A stretch of 7,441 nt of DNA. Source: Bacteroidota bacterium. Its GTDB lineage: Bacteria; Bacteroidota; Bacteroidia; B-17B0; Aurantibacillaceae. The notes below the pieces were generated by a model that saw only the letters and a list, made by a program, of their open reading frames with translations, made no database searches and was not told the origin of the DNA. This document shows positions 5,718-7,441 of the stretch, one piece after another. Position 1 is the stretch's first letter. Each line of letters begins with the position of its first letter. Where the stretch lies: NCBI GenBank assembly GCA_005800865.1, contig SYEI01000047.1:1-7441 (forward strand). Direction: 5' to 3'. A program made the translations under genes and the position numbers.

Positions 5718-7441
5718 TTATTTAGTATTCTTTAGCACAGTAAATACTGGTCGAAAACCAATCAACGGTGATGCCCCAACTTCATTAGGATATTCATCAT
5801 CTGCATCAATTTCTAAAAAATAATCGCAGCTATACCAACTTCCACCTTTGGTTCCTGTTCTTAAATACTTCATGTTTTTTTTATCAAATGTATTTACCAT
5901 TTCAGAAACATTACCCGCCATACAATATAATCCAAACTTATTTGGCGCGTATGATTTACCATAAACGGTATGAAAGCCTCCATCGTCAACATGTAAAGGG
6001 GCTTTCGTCTTTGTTTCTTTCAATTCTTCTTTATTTTTAGGAACAAATAAATTCATAATACTATCATATCTACATTGGTCTTTCGAAAAACACATATAGT
6101 TTACTTCAAATTTACCTTTGCTGTCTTTTAAAAAATCATTTCCATTAGCATACTTTGGTTGATTTTTACGACTACTAGCAGCATAAGCCCATTCTAAATC
6201 AACTGGAATTCGCAAATCGTTCATTAATGGTTTATTTGTTTCTTTCAAAATTTTATTAGCTTCAATTGTCAACCACTCACAATATAGTTCAGCACCTTTA
6301 CGAGAAATATTTACAACAGGATATTCATCATAAGCAGGATGCCAAAAATACATATTAGTCATTGGTTCATTGTAACTATCTGGAAACCTAGTCATCCACG
6401 CTTCCTGATTTGGTTTTGCAATTACATAATCACTATTTCTTTTTTGAATTAATAAATCTGCTAAAAACGTACGATATTCTAAATTGGTAACTTCAGTTGT
6501 TAGCATATAAAACGACTGAACAGAAAAAGTGTCTTTTTTATACAAAAATGAACCCATTGGTATATAAGCATATCTATCTTTATCTATTTTCATAACAGCA
6601 TCAATTATCTTTTTCTTTTCTTTTGACACTGTCGTAATCTCTTCAGTAGTCAATGTTGGGATGCCTATTTCGTTATTATCCCTTCCAATTGATCCAAAAG
6701 CATGCGTTTTAGTAACACTGAAAACAGGCCTAAAGCCAATCATTGGAGATGGTTTCGTCACATTTTTAAATTCGTTTTCGCTTGTTAACTTCAAATAATC
6801 AAGGTCGCTATACCAACTACCGCCACGGGTGCCAGGTGACATTTTCTTTGAAGTTAAATCTTGCTCATACACCATTTCAGCTACATTACCACTCATGCAA
6901 TACAATCCGAAATCGTTAGGATTATATGCTGAAATCAAAACCGTTGTTTGCATTTCACCTAAAATTGTACCAGCTGTTGTGATAGCATTTGGAAAGCCAT
7001 AACCACATTTTGCTTTTGGATCTCGTTTTATCTCTCCAAAATTTTTAATACTAAAATTTGCTAAAAAACAACCAAAATTATTTTGAGTCACGTTTGTTTT
7101 CCATGGAAAATCAGCGGTTACCGTTCCTGAACGAGCCGCATAAGTCCATTCATGATTGGTTGGAATTCGTAAATCATTCATTAACGGTTTGTTTTTAGAA
7201 GCTAAATATTCGTTAGTTGCATTGGTTAACCATCTACAATACATTTCCGCTCCTTCTCTACTAAGATTAACCACAGGATAATCTCTGTAGGTTTTACTAG
7301 AAAAATAAGCATCTTTTAAATTCGTAAAATCATATTTGCCTTCAAACACTTTTACCCATTGCGATTGGTTTGGTTTAGCTTTTAAAAACTCTTCTTTTCT
7401 GTTTTGAATGATTAGATCAAAAATAAAGGTCAAATATTCTA
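5718..7441 (-). CDS. Tandem FGE/SUMF1-fold protein, GldJ/GldK-like family (5' end outside window)
   Basis: The frame is open to the window edge; the true start lies beyond it. Numbering from the TTG at 7433 as residue 1, there are two copies of the formylglycine-generating-enzyme sulfatase fold: about 1-239 (its beginning missing) and about 288-571. Paired motifs include DYPVVNLSREGAEMYC / EYPVVNISRKGAELYC, a shared NKPLMNDLRIP, FGLYCMSGNVAEM / FGLYCMAGNVSEM, and RGGSWYS / KGGSWYS followed by IGFRPVF near each end. True FGE uses two cysteines after the GGSW segment; here those places read SDLDYLKL and SCDYFLEI, so formylglycine-forming activity is unlikely. In Bacteroidota, cysteine-less members include the gliding/T9SS lipoproteins GldJ and GldK, but those carry one such domain, so a gld symbol is not justified. 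A lipoprotein or secretory signal would be upstream of the window and cannot be checked. Confidence 0.88.
   Translation of the reverse strand, partial: EYLTFIFDLIIQNRKEEFLKAKPNQSQWVKVFEGKYDFTNLKDAYFSSKTYRDYPVVNLSREGAEMYCRWLTNATNEYLASKNKPLMNDLRIPTNHEWTYAARSGTVTADFPWKTNVTQNNFGCFLANFSIKNFGEIKRDPKAKCGYGFPNAITTAGTILGEMQTTVLISAYNPNDFGLYCMSGNVAEMVYEQDLTSKKMSPGTRGGSWYSDLDYLKLTSENEFKNVTKPSPMIGFRPVFSVTKTHAFGSIGRDNNEIGIPTLTTEEITTVSKEKKKIIDAVMKIDKDRYAYIPMGSFLYKKDTFSVQSFYMLTTEVTNLEYRTFLADLLIQKRNSDYVIAKPNQEAWMTRFPDSYNEPMTNMYFWHPAYDEYPVVNISRKGAELYCEWLTIEANKILKETNKPLMNDLRIPVDLEWAYAASSRKNQPKYANGNDFLKDSKGKFEVNYMCFSKDQCRYDSIMNLFVPKNKEELKETKTKAPLHVDDGGFHTVYGKSYAPNKFGLYCMAGNVSEMVNTFDKKNMKYLRTGTKGGSWYSCDYFLEIDADDEYPNEVGASPLIGFRPVFTVLKNTK

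Noticed and set aside
5718..7441. Active formylglycine-generating enzyme or a named gld gene
   Set aside because: The catalytic cysteines are missing in both domains, no sulfatase gene is nearby, and the two-domain layout does not match the single-domain GldJ or GldK.
1..7441. A multi-gene defence, secretion or biosynthetic system
   Set aside because: The four genes have unrelated, recognisable roles and are split by a strong terminator; nothing in the sequence ties them into one system.

Overview
The window looks like an ordinary chromosomal stretch from a member of the Bacteroidota, probably Flavobacteriales-like; the genus cannot be told. The evidence is the AT-rich base composition, the lack of obvious Shine-Dalgarno sequences, a good match to the Bacteroidota promoter box TAnnTTTG (5630-5637), a type IX secretion (T9SS) C-terminal sorting domain, and formylglycine-generating-enzyme (FGE)-like proteins of the kind common in this phylum. 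All genes lie on the minus strand, so transcription runs from high to low coordinates.

In transcription order: (1) 7441-5718 is a 5'-truncated gene for a protein with two tandem FGE/SUMF1-fold domains that lack the FGE active-site cysteines. It ends at a strong intrinsic terminator (5658-5697). (2) A TAnnTTTG promoter at 5630-5637 starts a new unit almost at the ATG of truA (4861-5625), a tRNA pseudouridine synthase. (3) truA overlaps by 8 bases a type I ABC exporter half-transporter (3072-4868), so the two are probably translationally coupled. A 20-base dispersed repeat lies inside the first codons of the exporter. (4) A 168-base intergenic gap holds GCAGAT-type repeat sequence and an 11-bp perfect inverted repeat touching the next start codon. 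(5) 2903-1 is a large secreted cell-wall amidase, cut off by the window edge inside its T9SS sorting domain. No ORF covering this gene is complete in the window, so it is easy to overlook, yet it fills the first 2.9 kb.

Functionally, the amidase is a secreted peptidoglycan hydrolase with adhesion-like modules, the exporter is a generic MsbA/MdlB-type ATP-driven pump, and TruA is housekeeping. I see no sign that these genes form one pathway. There are no RNA genes, CRISPR arrays, complete insertion sequences or phage genes. I do not see a clearly new biological system. The points that most deserve a second look are the amidase's lysozyme-like domain with a Gln where the catalytic Glu should be, the inverted repeat and seven-codon leader ORF at its start, and the truA start/terminator/promoter arrangement.
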